Of a stretch of 64,000 nt of DNA, positions 7,643 to 15,632 are shown piece after piece (within the stretch, counting starts at the first letter, position 1; each line of letters starts with the position of its first letter). A model generated the notes under the pieces. The model had not been told where the DNA came from and did no database searches. It was given only the letters and a program-made list of their open reading frames with translations. A program made the translations under genes and the position numbers. This stretch comes from Pyramidobacter sp. C12-8 (GTDB lineage: Bacteria; Synergistota; Synergistia; Synergistales; Dethiosulfovibrionaceae). Location: assembly GCF_002007215.1 (NCBI RefSeq), contig NZ_MUHX01000011.1, positions 18,466 to 82,465 of the forward strand, read 5' to 3'.

Positions 7643-9643
7643 ATGAACGAAAAAAACATGCCCAAGGAATTCTGGCAGCGCGCCGACAGCCTGCAGAAGC
7701 GCACCGGCTATCAGTTCCGCGATCCCGAGCTGCTGCGCCTGGCCTTCACGCAGCGCTCCGGCGCCGGCGGCCAGAGCCCGAGCATGAACAACGAACGCCT
7801 CGAATTCCTTGGCGACGCCGCCTTGGGGCTGCTGGTCGGCGAGGCACTCTACCAGGAATATCCCGAGGCCGACGAAGGCTTTATGACCATCGAGCGCTCC
7901 AAATTGGTCTGCGGCCGCAATCTCAGCGCCTGGGGCTACGAAGCCGGCTTCGACCGGATGCTGCGCGTGTGCGAGGGCGTGGAAGTTTCCGACGCCATGG
8001 TGGAAGACTCGGTCGAAGCCGTGGCCGGCGCCTTTTTTCTCGACGGCGGGCTGGACGCCGTGCGCGCGCTGCTGCAGAGCTTTGCCGACTACCCCGACCA
8101 GGGCGCGGGCTTCGATTCGCGCCGCCACCTCGAGCGCGACTGCTCGTACGAAAAGCTCGGCGCGCCGCGCTACAGCACGATGCGCCGCCGCGCCAACGGC
8201 AAGATCATCTTCGAGAGCACCGTCTCCCTCGACAAAGAGCCCTCGGGCACGGGCCTCGGCGCCGACCGCACCGAGGCGGAGCGCAACGCCGCGCGCGACG
8301 CCATGTGCCGCCTCAGTCACGCTTCCGCCGAGGAACAGAAAAAGCGCGCCGTCGTGCTGCGCGCCCGCTACCGCCGCGTCCTGCCCCGCCATGGGCAGCC
8401 ACCCCGCGGCCGCAGTGCGGCCGGCGCGAGCGAGGCCGAAAACGCCGCCGCGGAAAAGCCCGTCCTCGTCCGCGACGGCGTGGAATACCGCATCGTCGCC
8501 AAAGACGGTCCCGAGCACAAGCCGGTGTTCACCGCCGCGGCGTTTCGAAACGGCATCCGCGTCGCCGAAGCCGGCGGCCCGTCGAAGAAGGACGCGCTGA
8601 AAGCCCTGGTCCGCGAGGTGGGCAAAGCCGCCGTCCGGCAGACGAAGCGCGGCGCCGACGCTTTCAGGGACCTGGAGCTTGCCGGCCTGAAAAACAGCCC
8701 CGAGCTGAAAGGCCGTCTGCAGACCTGCTGCGAGCGCCTCGGCATCGGCCAGCCCCATTACGTCGATCTGCCCTCGCCGGGCGGCAAAAGCCCGCTGTTC
8801 TTCGTGGAACTGCAGCTGAGCGGCGAACCGATCGTCAGCGGCAGCGGCCAGAGCAAGCGCGCCGCCGGCCAGGCCGCCGCCTGGAAAATGCTGCAGCTGC
8901 TCGCCGCCGACGCCCTCGGGGAAAGCGGGCGGCTGAACGCCGACCTGCCTCAGCTGCAGGCCCGTCTGGAGAGCGCCTTTCGCGCCGTCTGCGAGCGCGG
9001 CGGCGAGAAAGATCTGCGCGTCGAGATCGCCTCCGTTGCCGGGCAGGACGAAATGCGCCGCGCCCGCGTCTTTTTCGGCGACCGGTTCTGCACCGAAGTG
9101 CCCGGCCTCGGCGAAAATCAGGCCCGCCTGCTGGCCCTGTTCAGGGCCGTCACGCAGACCCGGCGCTGGAAGGACGTGCTGCGCGAGCTGAAGCTGAGCG
9201 CGCCTGCCGGCATGTCGCCGCAGAACGTCCGTCCCGACCTGCTGCTGGAAGAGCGTCTGAAAAGCTCGCGCCGCGGCCCCGCCGAGATCCTGTCGCTGCG
9301 CGCCGGCGGCAGCGAAGACCTGCGCCTGTACCGCACCGGCCTGTTCGTCAAGGGCGATCTGGCCGCCTGCATGACCGCTCCCGGCAAGAAAATCGCCGAG
9401 CAGGCGCTGGCGTTGCTGCTGCTTGACCGCGCCGCGCGCGAAAGCGCGCTCGTGCCGCCGCTCAAAAAAGAAGCCCCCGCCGCCCGTACCGCGCCGAGCG
9501 CCCCGCACGAGCGCCGCAAGCCGCGCCGCCGCGCGCCGGTCGCCCCTCTGCCTTTGCCCGAAGCGCCCCAGCCGAAAGTCACGCTCAAACAGCGCTTCGG
9601 CAGCTGGCTGCGCCGCATGGGCGACCTGTACACGCAATCGTGA
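7643..9643 (+). CDS. rnc: Enlarged ribonuclease III with multiple dsRBD-like modules
   Basis: A 666-aa protein whose first 150 residues are a complete RNase III domain: NERLEFLGD (50-58) gives E51, E54 and D58, and EDSVEAVAGA (121-130) gives D122 and E125, so all metal-binding residues are kept. Normal bacterial RNase III is about 230 aa with one dsRBD. Here dsRBD-like blocks recur: about 160-224, 275-327 (ends GGPSKKDALKAL) and a clear one at 355-420 with SGSGQSKRAAGQAAAWKML, plus two weaker ones at about 440-520 and 525-600. The tail is Pro/Arg/Lys-rich and basic. Expected role: dsRNA cleavage in rRNA and mRNA processing. AAAGGAGGTGA precedes; ATG 7643 is preferred over the out-of-frame ATG at 7639. 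Confidence 0.9.
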   Translation: MNEKNMPKEFWQRADSLQKRTGYQFRDPELLRLAFTQRSGAGGQSPSMNNERLEFLGDAALGLLVGEALYQEYPEADEGFMTIERSKLVCGRNLSAWGYEAGFDRMLRVCEGVEVSDAMVEDSVEAVAGAFFLDGGLDAVRALLQSFADYPDQGAGFDSRRHLERDCSYEKLGAPRYSTMRRRANGKIIFESTVSLDKEPSGTGLGADRTEAERNAARDAMCRLSHASAEEQKKRAVVLRARYRRVLPRHGQPPRGRSAAGASEAENAAAEKPVLVRDGVEYRIVAKDGPEHKPVFTAAAFRNGIRVAEAGGPSKKDALKALVREVGKAAVRQTKRGADAFRDLELAGLKNSPELKGRLQTCCERLGIGQPHYVDLPSPGGKSPLFFVELQLSGEPIVSGSGQSKRAAGQAAAWKMLQLLAADALGESGRLNADLPQLQARLESAFRAVCERGGEKDLRVEIASVAGQDEMRRARVFFGDRFCTEVPGLGENQARLLALFRAVTQTRRWKDVLRELKLSAPAGMSPQNVRPDLLLEERLKSSRRGPAEILSLRAGGSEDLRLYRTGLFVKGDLAACMTAPGKKIAEQALALLLLDRAARESALVPPLKKEAPAARTAPSAPHERRKPRRRAPVAPLPLPEAPQPKVTLKQRFGSWLRRMGDLYTQS

Positions 9644-9694
9644 CCGACGCCGCTTGGAGCGTTCGTGGCGGCCCCGAGGCAGTCTCCGTCCAAA

Positions 9695-9751
9695 GAAAGG
9701 CCGGCCCGCGATGAAATTTCACTTCATCGCGGGCCGGCCTTTCTTTTGTTT
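9695..9751. terminator. Bidirectional terminator with 21-bp arms
   Basis: A perfect inverted repeat between 9695-9715 and 9723-9743 with a 7-nt loop, then a T-rich tail. It separates the convergent rnc and the minus-strand membrane protein. Confidence 0.88.
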
Positions 9752-9772
9752 CACGGGATGCGGCGGAGCGGC

Positions 9773-10534
9773 TCAGCCGCGGCGGAACGTGGCGACGCCC
9801 GCGGCGAGGAGCAGCGCGGCGATGACTGCGCCGGTCGCAAGCCCCATGACGCCGGATTCTTCGCTGTCTTTCAGCACTTCCTCACGGCTGAGGATGCCTT
9901 CCAGAACGCACGGCGCCTGATCGGGCGCGGGATGGAGCGCGCCGTCCTTCTGAACGGCTTTCACCGTGACCTGGCGACCGCCGAGGTCGGAGATGCGGTA
10001 GGAGAAGCGCAGCGCGCCGCGCACGTTGCCCTTGGTGTGCGACAGATAGCGCTCGTTGCCGAGGAGCTTGCCGTACGTTACCAGTCCGGCGCGCGCGAGT
10101 TCCCCGCCGTCGAACTCCCGGCAGAACGCCGGCGTCGGCAGGGTCCTGAGCAGTTCCGGCGCCAGGACGAAGGCGCCGAGCTTGGCTTCGCCGACGAGCG
10201 TGCGGCTGCCCAGCGCTCCGGAATAGATTTTCTTGCACTCGTATTTGTTTTTGCCGTCCGTACCGACTCTTTCGTAACGTTCGGTCAGGCGCTCGGTCTT
10301 GGGCGAGCGCAGCGTGACGTTCAGCTCTTCGTCCACCGCCGGCGCGGTCATCTCCAGAACGCCGCCGCACACGACCAGGCGGCCTTCGTTTTCCGGCAGG
10401 ACGGCCGGCTCGCCGAGGAACGCGGCGGCGGCCAGCTGTTCCTGCGCTTTCGGCATGTCGTTATGCATCTTCCAGACGAGAGCGCCCGTTCCGATTCCCA
10501 GCAGGACCAAAACGGCGCCGATGATTTTCTTCAT
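9773..10534 (-). CDS. Membrane protein, TMEM43-like
   Basis: 253 aa. An N-terminal membrane segment (KKIIGAVLVLLGIGTGALVW) and a C-terminal one (SGVMGLATGAVIAALLLAAGVATF) enclose a soluble region of about 190 aa. The order of features (NEGRLVVCGGVLEMTAPAVD, then a short LTERYE motif and a late GxV-KAVQKDG strand) resembles bacterial TMEM43 (PF07787) proteins, but I am not certain. The start at 10534 is supported by CGAAGGAGGAAGC. No operon partner: it is transcribed away from the gene at 10798 and converges on rnc. Confidence 0.55.
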   Translation of the reverse strand: MKKIIGAVLVLLGIGTGALVWKMHNDMPKAQEQLAAAAFLGEPAVLPENEGRLVVCGGVLEMTAPAVDEELNVTLRSPKTERLTERYERVGTDGKNKYECKKIYSGALGSRTLVGEAKLGAFVLAPELLRTLPTPAFCREFDGGELARAGLVTYGKLLGNERYLSHTKGNVRGALRFSYRISDLGGRQVTVKAVQKDGALHPAPDQAPCVLEGILSREEVLKDSEESGVMGLATGAVIAALLLAAGVATFRRG

Positions 10535-10706
10535 GAAGCTTCCTCCTTCGTCGATGTTGTGATGGGGCCGGCGTTTCGAAAAAACGATTGTAGTGTAGCA
10601 GAAACATACCGGCCGGTCATCGCCCAAAGGGGTGAAGCGGCGCCGGCCGCGGGCGGATGGGCAAGCTCGTTTTTCGCGCGGCGCTGCGAAGGCGCCGCCG
10701 TTTTTA

Positions 10707-10735
10707 TGGTATTATGAACGAAGATCGGCTATAAT
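10707..10735 (+). promoter_or_regulatory. Candidate promoter for the triplicated membrane protein
   Basis: TATAAT at 10730-10735 with a weak -35, 63 bp before the start codon. Confidence 0.4.
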
Positions 10736-10797
10736 TTTCGAACGATCGTGTGATTGCGGGCTGAGTGTTGCGGTCCGAACAGAGGAGGAATTTCATC

Positions 10798-12615
10798 ATG
10801 CACGTGTTCGCTTTTTTGCTGGCGGCCGCCGGAGCGGCGCTGTCCCTGTGTTACAGCGGCTGTCTCGCCATGATCATGGAAAGCGGTTTTGAGCTTGGCT
10901 GGCTGAAGGACTTCGCTTCGCTCGATCCCAAGTCGATGTGCGTCGTCGCTTCTTCCGCTCTGGCGGTGCTGGGGGCGTTGCTGGTCCTGTTCAGGAAAAA
11001 GCTTGCGGCGCTGCTGCTGTTCGCGGCGGCGGGGATCTCTTTGTACTGCGAGTTCAGGCTGAAAATCGTCTATCCCTACGTTCGCGCTTCGGCGGTGCTG
11101 TTCGCGGCGGCCGCACTGATGGGCATGAAGGTCCGCGGCGCGGAGGACGAATACGGAGACGAGGAATATGTCGGCAAGGAGCCGGAAATGGCCGATCCCG
11201 CTCCGGCGACGGCGTTTGACCGCGAAGTGAAAGATGAGCTCGCCGCGGCGGAGGATGGAATGCCGGCCCCGAAGGCGGGCTGTTCGCGCCTCTGGGGGTT
11301 CCTGCTGGCGTTGGCGGCGGCAGGTTATACGCTCTGGCAGAGCGGCATGTGGCCGGTCGTGCAGGCGCACTTCGTCGATCTCGAATGGTATAAGAATCTT
11401 CCCTCGCTCGACGCCAAATTGTTAAGCGCGCTTGCCGCGGCGGCTCTGGCCTTGTTGGGCGGCCTGCTGGCGCTGGCGAAGCGTGCCGGCGCTACGCTGT
11501 TTTTGACCGTTGCGGCCGTGGTCTGCGCGGTGGCCCAGCTTCACTGGGACGTCTGGTTCCCCGCGTCCTGGGGGGCTTTTGTCCTCTGCCTTGTCGCCGG
11601 CGCGGTTTCCTGGCCCGGTGCGGCGGTGGACGCGGCCCGGGCGGGACGCCGTTACACGTCGGCCTATGTTTTCGCCTTTATTTTCGCGCTGGCGGCTGCG
11701 GCTATTTCGCTTTATCAGAGCGGGGCGTGCCGCGTTCTTGGCGAAAAGTTCGGCGGCGGTTTCTGCCTGGCCGCGCTGGGCGATCTGGACGAGAAGACGC
11801 TGTGCGCCGCGGTGACGGCGGCGCTTGGCCTTGCGGGCGGCCTGCTGGCGCTCTGCGGCCTGCGCTTTTCCACCTGGCTGCTGCTGGCGGCGATGTTCGT
11901 CTCGCTGGGGGGCGAACTGATCTGGCCTGAGTATTACGCGTTCTCATGGATCGCGCTGCTGCTGTACGCGCTCTCCGCGCTGCTGAGCAGCGCGCTGGTG
12001 AGGGCCGGTGAGGAAACGCCCGTGAAGAAACTGCCGCTCTCCGTCGCCGTGATCGCCATGATGGCGGCGGCCGGAGCCGGCGGCGCCGCCGTGTGGTATT
12101 ACGACAAGGGCGTGATGGCGGAGAGGTTCCGCGACGCCCGTGCCAACGATCCCGCCTATCAGCAGATCGCCGAAGAGGTGAAAGCGAAGGACGCGAGGAT
12201 CGCCGAAACGGACGGCAAGGTGCGGGAGCAGATGGGGCTCGTGGCCGAGCGCGAGCAGAAGATCGGCGAGCTGACGGCGGTCAGTGCCGCCAAGGACGAA
12301 GAGATCAGGAAACTGACCGCTCAAAGCGCCGCGCGCGACGAACGGATCGCGGCGCTGAACGCCCGGCTTGAGCGGGCCAAGACGGAGCTGGCCGCGGCGC
12401 AAGCCGAGTCGAGACGGAAGTTCGTCTACCTGCGCGGCAGCAACAACGTGCGCGACGTGCCGAACGCCGACAAAGGGTCCAAAGTCATCGGCCGCCTCAG
12501 CAACGAAACGGCTGAAGTCGTCGGCTCGCAGGGCGGCTGGTATCAGGTGAAAGGCTCCTTCGGCGCCGGCTGGGTCTTCGGCAAAAACGCCGTGATGCTG
12601 GATCTGGGCAGATAA
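10798..12615 (+). CDS. Membrane protein with three internal repeats, coiled coil and SH3b domain
   Basis: 605 aa of unknown function. Three homologous multi-helix membrane modules of about 110 aa (roughly 3-109, 163-271, 286-400) each start with a helix ending in (S/T)LxxSG, followed by SLDPKSMC, SLDAKLLS or DLDEKTLC and then further helices. After them come one more membrane segment (about 411-430), a charged coiled coil (about 455-535) and a C-terminal bacterial SH3 domain (KFVYLRGSNNVRDVPN to the end), which in known cases binds peptidoglycan or protein. With the last helix as anchor, coil plus SH3b would reach the cell wall. AGGAGGAATTTC precedes ATG 10798; an earlier in-frame start at 10765 lacks an RBS. 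Confidence 0.75.
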   Translation: MHVFAFLLAAAGAALSLCYSGCLAMIMESGFELGWLKDFASLDPKSMCVVASSALAVLGALLVLFRKKLAALLLFAAAGISLYCEFRLKIVYPYVRASAVLFAAAALMGMKVRGAEDEYGDEEYVGKEPEMADPAPATAFDREVKDELAAAEDGMPAPKAGCSRLWGFLLALAAAGYTLWQSGMWPVVQAHFVDLEWYKNLPSLDAKLLSALAAAALALLGGLLALAKRAGATLFLTVAAVVCAVAQLHWDVWFPASWGAFVLCLVAGAVSWPGAAVDAARAGRRYTSAYVFAFIFALAAAAISLYQSGACRVLGEKFGGGFCLAALGDLDEKTLCAAVTAALGLAGGLLALCGLRFSTWLLLAAMFVSLGGELIWPEYYAFSWIALLLYALSALLSSALVRAGEETPVKKLPLSVAVIAMMAAAGAGGAAVWYYDKGVMAERFRDARANDPAYQQIAEEVKAKDARIAETDGKVREQMGLVAEREQKIGELTAVSAAKDEEIRKLTAQSAARDERIAALNARLERAKTELAAAQAESRRKFVYLRGSNNVRDVPNADKGSKVIGRLSNETAEVVGSQGGWYQVKGSFGAGWVFGKNAVMLDLGR

Positions 12616-12642
12616 AACTTCAAAGCGGAGAACAACGGCGAA

Positions 12643-12684
12643 GAAGCCGCCTCGATCGAGATTTTGAGGCGGCTTCTTTCTTTT
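12643..12684 (+). terminator. Terminator of the triplicated membrane protein gene
   Basis: GAAGCCGCCTC pairs with GAGGCGGCTTC, followed by a T-rich tail. Confidence 0.82.
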
Positions 12685-12711
12685 GGGACCCCCGGCGGGG
12701 AGCGGGGGCGC

Positions 12712-12741
12712 TTTCCCATCGGCGGGCGGCGGTGCTACAAT
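12712..12741 (+). promoter_or_regulatory. Candidate promoter of the secreted 357-aa protein
   Basis: TTTCCC, 18 bp, TACAAT (12736-12741), with an extended TGC before the -10. Confidence 0.45.
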
Positions 12742-12783
12742 ATGAAGCGGCAAACAGAAACAGAGTGAAGGCGGTCGATAGAA

Positions 12784-13857
12784 GTGAAGAAACTGATAAC
12801 GGCGATGTGGCTGATCTGGCTCTGCGTCCCGGCCTGGGCGCGGCCGGAGGAGATCTTCCGGCTCGAGATCCCCGCGGCGGCGGGCGGCATGGCGCGTGCC
12901 GTCCGCCCCAACGGACAGACGAAAGATCTCGGCAAAGTGCTGCGCGTGCCCACGGCCACGCGATATCCCGGCTACACGGCCAGCGCCTGGGCCGAACCCG
13001 GCACCGTGGCGGCCACGGCGGTGAACGCGATCCACCTGACGGTTTCCGTGGAGAACGAAAAGGGGCGCATCGTCAGCCTTGTGCCGGCGGAGACGATCGC
13101 TCCCGCGGCGGGCGCGTCGGCGGCGTTCGTGATCGACTGTCCGGCCGGTGCGGGGCTGTTCGGCGGCTGGGCGCCGGTGGTGGGCGACCGGGCGCGCGTG
13201 CGCCGCGCCGACGGCACGCTGCGCGAGCTGACGGCGGCTCAGCTGCCCGAACCCGGCGAGACGCTGGTGGTGTCGGTGACGGAAGACCTCGACGGACCCT
13301 ACATGTTCGACTTCGAAAACCGCGCCGGCGGCGAGGTGCGGGCGTACTGGCGCGGCGGCGGCAAGGCGATCGCCTCCGTGGAGCGCCCCTTCCGCGGCGT
13401 GGGACGCTTCGGCGGCAGCAAGTTCCAGCGCCGCAGCGCCCTGCGCGCCAACCACTGCGGCGTGATCTGCGTGAGCACGAGCGACGTCGGCGACATCGGC
13501 GGCTTCCAGATCATTCCCTGGGAGCATTCGTTCTCGCCGGAGATGAAATCGGCGTGGGAAAAGACGCAGTGGATGATCGTCCGTTCTCTCGACGGCGAAA
13601 AGATGACGGCGCGCGCGCCGCTTTTCAAGGGCGTTTTCACGCCGGGAGCGCAGGCGCTGGAGAAACTGTGGGATTTCTGGTCCACGTACGGCCGCCGCTC
13701 GCTGGTGATGTGCCGCGTCGACGGCGGCGAATGGCGGCGTTTTAACGCCGCAGCCGGCAAGGACGACCACGCCTTCGACCATATCACGCATCTGCGCATT
13801 TACGCGCCCTTCACCAGGGAACCGGGCAGGAAGACGCATCTGGGCGACTTCCGCTGA
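12784..13857 (+). CDS. Secreted protein of unknown function
   Basis: 357 aa with a clear signal peptide (MKKLITAMWLIWLCVPAWA) and a predicted cut after AWA. The rest is soluble and rich in Gly, Arg and beta-type segments; I do not recognise a family. Only two cysteines (in NHCGVICVS) lie close together in the mature part, apart from one in FVIDCPAG and one in VMCRVDG. GTG start; AAGGCGG lies upstream. Single-gene unit bounded by a terminator on each side. Confidence 0.7.
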   Translation: MKKLITAMWLIWLCVPAWARPEEIFRLEIPAAAGGMARAVRPNGQTKDLGKVLRVPTATRYPGYTASAWAEPGTVAATAVNAIHLTVSVENEKGRIVSLVPAETIAPAAGASAAFVIDCPAGAGLFGGWAPVVGDRARVRRADGTLRELTAAQLPEPGETLVVSVTEDLDGPYMFDFENRAGGEVRAYWRGGGKAIASVERPFRGVGRFGGSKFQRRSALRANHCGVICVSTSDVGDIGGFQIIPWEHSFSPEMKSAWEKTQWMIVRSLDGEKMTARAPLFKGVFTPGAQALEKLWDFWSTYGRRSLVMCRVDGGEWRRFNAAAGKDDHAFDHITHLRIYAPFTREPGRKTHLGDFR

Positions 13858-13881
13858 ACGTTGCGGAAAAAACGTAAAACA

Positions 13882-13920
13882 AAAAGGAGTTCACGAAAAT
13901 TTTTCGGTGAACTCCTTTTT
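13882..13920. terminator. Bidirectional terminator
   Basis: AAAGGAGTTCAC and GTGAACTCCTTT arms around an A/T-rich loop, with A5 before and T5 after; it sits between convergent genes. Confidence 0.88.
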
Positions 13921-14897
13921 TAATCGGGCAGAAACGGCTTGAGCTTGGCCGCGAGCCGGCGCCACAGCGGCGCGCAAAGGCGCGCGAGGCGGCTCCGCTC
14001 GTGGAACAGCCCCCAGCCGGCCAGCAGGGCCGAAACGGCGAGCAGCGGATGATCCGCGCAGAACTGCAGCAGCCCCGCGGCCGGGGCGACGTAAACGAAG
14101 CGGAAAAACCGCTCGCCCGTCAGGCGCGCCACCAGCGGCGCGAGGAACAGGCGCATCACGGCGTAATAACAGCACAGCGACAGCGGCGCCAGCACGGCGA
14201 TCAAGCGGATGAAGCGGCGGTTCTCGTCCAGCGCCTGCTGCGAGATGGCCCGCGCGTAACATTCCGTGCCGCTGCCCATGAAGCGGTAAGCCCAGCGCTG
14301 CCACCGGCCGAGCCCCTGCACGCTCCGGTCGATCCGGGCGCAGGCTTCCCGGTAGACGCGCGCGAAGATCTGCACCTCGATGAAACGCACCAGGTTGAAG
14401 CCGAATTCGCCGTAGATCTCCCTGACCTTTTTGAGCGGAAAGTCCCAGCGGGTGAAGTAGTAGTAAAGATTCTGCATGGCGATGCCGAGCGAGAGGGCGC
14501 GCACCACGAATCCCAGCGAGGCGACGCTGATCACGTGCAGACGCGCCAGCGCGTAGCCCGTCAGGAAGACGACGAGCGTCGTGAAGGACTTGAAGAGGCT
14601 GACGATCACCAGTTCGAGAAAGCGCCGCCGCACCTGCTCGGCCACGCGCTGCTCCCGCGCCCGCCGCATCACCGTGTCGTCGATGTAATCGGGGATCGCG
14701 TGCGTGATCCGGTCGAACCAGCCGTCGTAGCGGCGGACGGGCAGCGGCGCGGCGGGCGCGGCGGGAAAATATTTCTCCACCAGAAAGACGCTGAGCCGAT
14801 GCGACAGGCGCTGGCGCAGCAGAATAAAGCCCAACGCGCTCAGAAGCAGCGAATGGGCGACGACGAAAGAGATCAGTGAGGAAAGGAAATTCAGCAC
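13920..14897 (-). CDS. Polytopic membrane protein of unknown function
   Basis: 325 aa with about five or six hydrophobic segments: residues 5-27, two near 98-140, one around 220-245 and one near 280-300. A long Arg-rich cytoplasmic loop (RRAREQRVAEQVRRRF, about 78-93) lies between the first and second. I do not recognise a family. GTG start with GAGGTG seven bases upstream. It shares its terminator with the convergent secreted protein. Confidence 0.65.
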   Translation of the reverse strand: MLNFLSSLISFVVAHSLLLSALGFILLRQRLSHRLSVFLVEKYFPAAPAAPLPVRRYDGWFDRITHAIPDYIDDTVMRRAREQRVAEQVRRRFLELVIVSLFKSFTTLVVFLTGYALARLHVISVASLGFVVRALSLGIAMQNLYYYFTRWDFPLKKVREIYGEFGFNLVRFIEVQIFARVYREACARIDRSVQGLGRWQRWAYRFMGSGTECYARAISQQALDENRRFIRLIAVLAPLSLCCYYAVMRLFLAPLVARLTGERFFRFVYVAPAAGLLQFCADHPLLAVSALLAGWGLFHERSRLARLCAPLWRRLAAKLKPFLPD

Positions 14898-15027
14898 AGC
14901 GCACCTCGGAAGACAAAAAGTCGGCTTGCCGCCGCGGCAGTTTGTTCCATTTTACACTGAGCTTTCGGAAATTGCGATTTTTCCCCGAGGAACGGAGGAT
15001 CCCGGCGCAAGCTCTGCGGCACAAAGG

Positions 15028-15061
15028 AAGAGCGCCCGCGAACAGGTTCGCGGGCGCTCTT
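15028..15061 (-). terminator. Hairpin downstream of the 155-aa secreted protein
   Basis: GAGCGCCCGCGAAC pairs with GTTCGCGGGCGCTC with a 2-nt loop. The T-tract on the minus strand is short, so termination may be weak. Confidence 0.6.
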
Positions 15062-15108
15062 TCTGTATGAAGCGAAAGCGTGCCGCGCGGAACATGCAGC
15101 GGCGGCCG

Positions 15109-15576
15109 TCAATGATAACGAATCGAGCTGAGGATACGTTCCGTTTCGGGCGTGTCGCCGTCCTTGACGATCTGCGTGACGAACCACGCGCCGTTTTCGA
15201 TCGCGAAGCGGAAACGGCTTTTCGTCTCGGTTTGACTGCGCGAGTCTTTCCCCGCGACGGTGAACGAGCAGGAACCGTCCGCCGCGGCGGAGACGGCGCT
15301 GGTTTGGGCGCCGCCTTCGCGAAGCTGCTCGGCAAGGTATCCGGCGACCGTCTGCGGATCGAGGTCGGCCTTTTCCCGAGCGCTGGCCACTGCCTGAGCC
15401 GTCAGCGTGATCACGGTCTTTTTGTTGGCGGCGGTCAGCGTTACGCTGTCGTCGGCGCGGACTGCGGCGTCCCATGTTTCGGGAAAGACGACGGTCAGCG
15501 CTTTGGTGCGGATCTCCGTAGCGAAGGCCGAACGGGCGCACAGCATGACGATGAACAGCGCCATCAGTTTTTTCAT
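15109..15576 (-). CDS. Small secreted protein of unknown function
   Basis: 155 aa. The signal peptide MKKLMALFIVMLCARSAFA is followed by a mature domain of about 135 residues with alternating strands and a C-terminal helix ending in RILSSIRYH. The pattern (VVFPETWDAAVRADDSVTLTAANKK, VTQIVKDG) recalls small periplasmic domains of the PsbP/DUF1795 kind that begin by describing a Phe-Pro strand; this is only a suggestion. GGGAGGGG precedes ATG 15576. It follows the lysine decarboxylase gene by 56 bp on the same strand and could be co-transcribed. Confidence 0.7.
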   Translation of the reverse strand: MKKLMALFIVMLCARSAFATEIRTKALTVVFPETWDAAVRADDSVTLTAANKKTVITLTAQAVASAREKADLDPQTVAGYLAEQLREGGAQTSAVSAAADGSCSFTVAGKDSRSQTETKSRFRFAIENGAWFVTQIVKDGDTPETERILSSIRYH

Positions 15577-15632
15577 GAAAACCCCTCCCGGGCACATCAA
15601 TTTTGTCTTTGCGCCTGCGGTGCGCCGCGCGC

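Noticed and set aside
5711..9637. Very long open frame on the minus strand opposite aspS and rnc
   Set aside because: High GC makes long antisense frames common; the translation is His/Ala/Arg/Gln-rich without domains and mirrors the third positions of the plus-strand genes.
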